From positions 3,041,501-3,105,500 of the forward strand of contig NZ_JALJWF010000001.1 in assembly GCF_024168645.1 (NCBI RefSeq): 64,000 nucleotides of DNA. Reading direction: 5' to 3'. The DNA comes from Pseudomonas sp. GGS8. GTDB lineage: Bacteria; Pseudomonadota; Gammaproteobacteria; Pseudomonadales; Pseudomonadaceae. The notes under the pieces were generated by a model that saw only the letters and a list, made by a program, of their open reading frames with translations, was not told the DNA's origin and did not search any database. Shown piece by piece: positions 63,739 through 64,000 of the stretch (positions are counted from its first letter, which is position 1; each line of letters opens with the position of its first letter). The position numbers and the translations under genes are program-made.

Positions 63739-64000
63739 ATGCGACTGACTACAAAAGGCCGATACGCCGTGACCGCCATGCTTGACCTGGCGTTGCACGC
63801 GCAGCACGGGCCGGTGTCCCTGGCCGATATCTCCGAGCGCCAAGGCATCTCCCTGTCCTACCTCGAGCAGCTTTTCGCCAAATTGCGCCGTAGCAATCTG
63901 GTGTCCAGTGTTCGCGGTCCGGGCGGTGGCTACCAACTGTCCCGCGACATGCAGGGCATCCAGGTCGCCCAGGTGATCGATGCGGTAAACGAATCGGTCG
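63739..64000 (+). CDS. iscR: Fe-S cluster assembly regulator IscR (partial, 5' part)
   Basis: 87 codons visible. Rrf2-family repressor of the isc operon: [20 protein letters not shown], wHTH with [23 protein letters not shown] and the wing [16 protein letters not shown]. The three Fe-S cluster Cys residues expected near 92-106 are beyond the window. Preceded by its IscR-regulated promoter. Confidence 0.97.
   Translation, partial: MRLTTKGRYAVTAMLDLALHAQHGPVSLADISERQGISLSYLEQLFAKLRRSNLVSSVRGPGGGYQLSRDMQGIQVAQVIDAVNESV

Overview
The window is a contiguous piece of a Pseudomonas chromosome, most likely from the P. fluorescens group. The protein sequences read as close relatives of known Pseudomonas proteins, GC content is high, and gene neighbourhoods match blocks I remember from P. 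aeruginosa PAO1 (rhlB-dauBAR, pepA-holC-valS, lptF-lptG, lepA-lepB-rnc-era-recO-pdxJ, mltF-purL, and ffh-rpsP-rimM-trmD-rplS). Many intergenic gaps carry Pseudomonas-type REP inverted pairs. No prophage, insertion sequence, CRISPR array, rRNA or tRNA gene was seen.

Layout. 1-2822: start of the alginate operon (algD, alg8) on the minus strand, followed by its upstream region and an AT-rich orphan gene. 3658-9000: yaaA, a NodB-like deacetylase, a PIN-PhoH protein with a structured leader, and moaCDE. 9239-13114: a periplasmic binding protein and the convergent dauB-dauA-dauR operon for D-arginine/L-arginine interconversion. 13255-20116: RNA helicase rhlB, an esterase, and the general L-amino-acid ABC transporter aapJQMP with a candidate sigma-54 promoter. 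20169-25860: a small cysteine-rich gene broken by an in-frame TGA, a FadR-type regulator with a CynX-like exporter, small enzymes, a membrane glutaredoxin and yejK. 26257-33395: hupN, rlmF, valS, holC and pepA. 33692-42152: lptF/lptG, then lepA-lepB-rnc-era-recO-pdxJ. 42283-53198: mltF, purL, a NIF3/YqfO-like protein, an L,D-transpeptidase, two Nudix genes, a gamma-carbonic-anhydrase-like protein, a DUF1289 protein, a VUT transporter and purT. 53312-60720: an MFS transporter preceded by a 2-hydroxyacid dehydrogenase remnant, a CNNM/CorC-like protein, a CcsA-like protein, ffh and rpsP-rimM-trmD-rplS. 61041-64000: suhB, trmJ, cysE and the start of iscR.

Functional themes. Most genes are core housekeeping: translation and RNA modification (valS, lepA, trmD, rimM, rlmF, trmJ), secretion (ffh, lepB), envelope (lptFG, mltF, L,D-transpeptidase), purine and cofactor synthesis (purL, purT, moaCDE, pdxJ). 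Basic-amino-acid use is the clearest physiological theme: the dau operon and its nearby binding protein share an upstream motif, and the aap transporter follows a sigma-54-like promoter.

I found no clear new multi-gene system. The most interesting points are small: the TGA-interrupted cysteine-rich gene (20169-20339), the shared dau motif, the folded phoH leader, the hidden dehydrogenase remnant (54633-54830), and the lepB-rnc gap where an expected small gene is absent.
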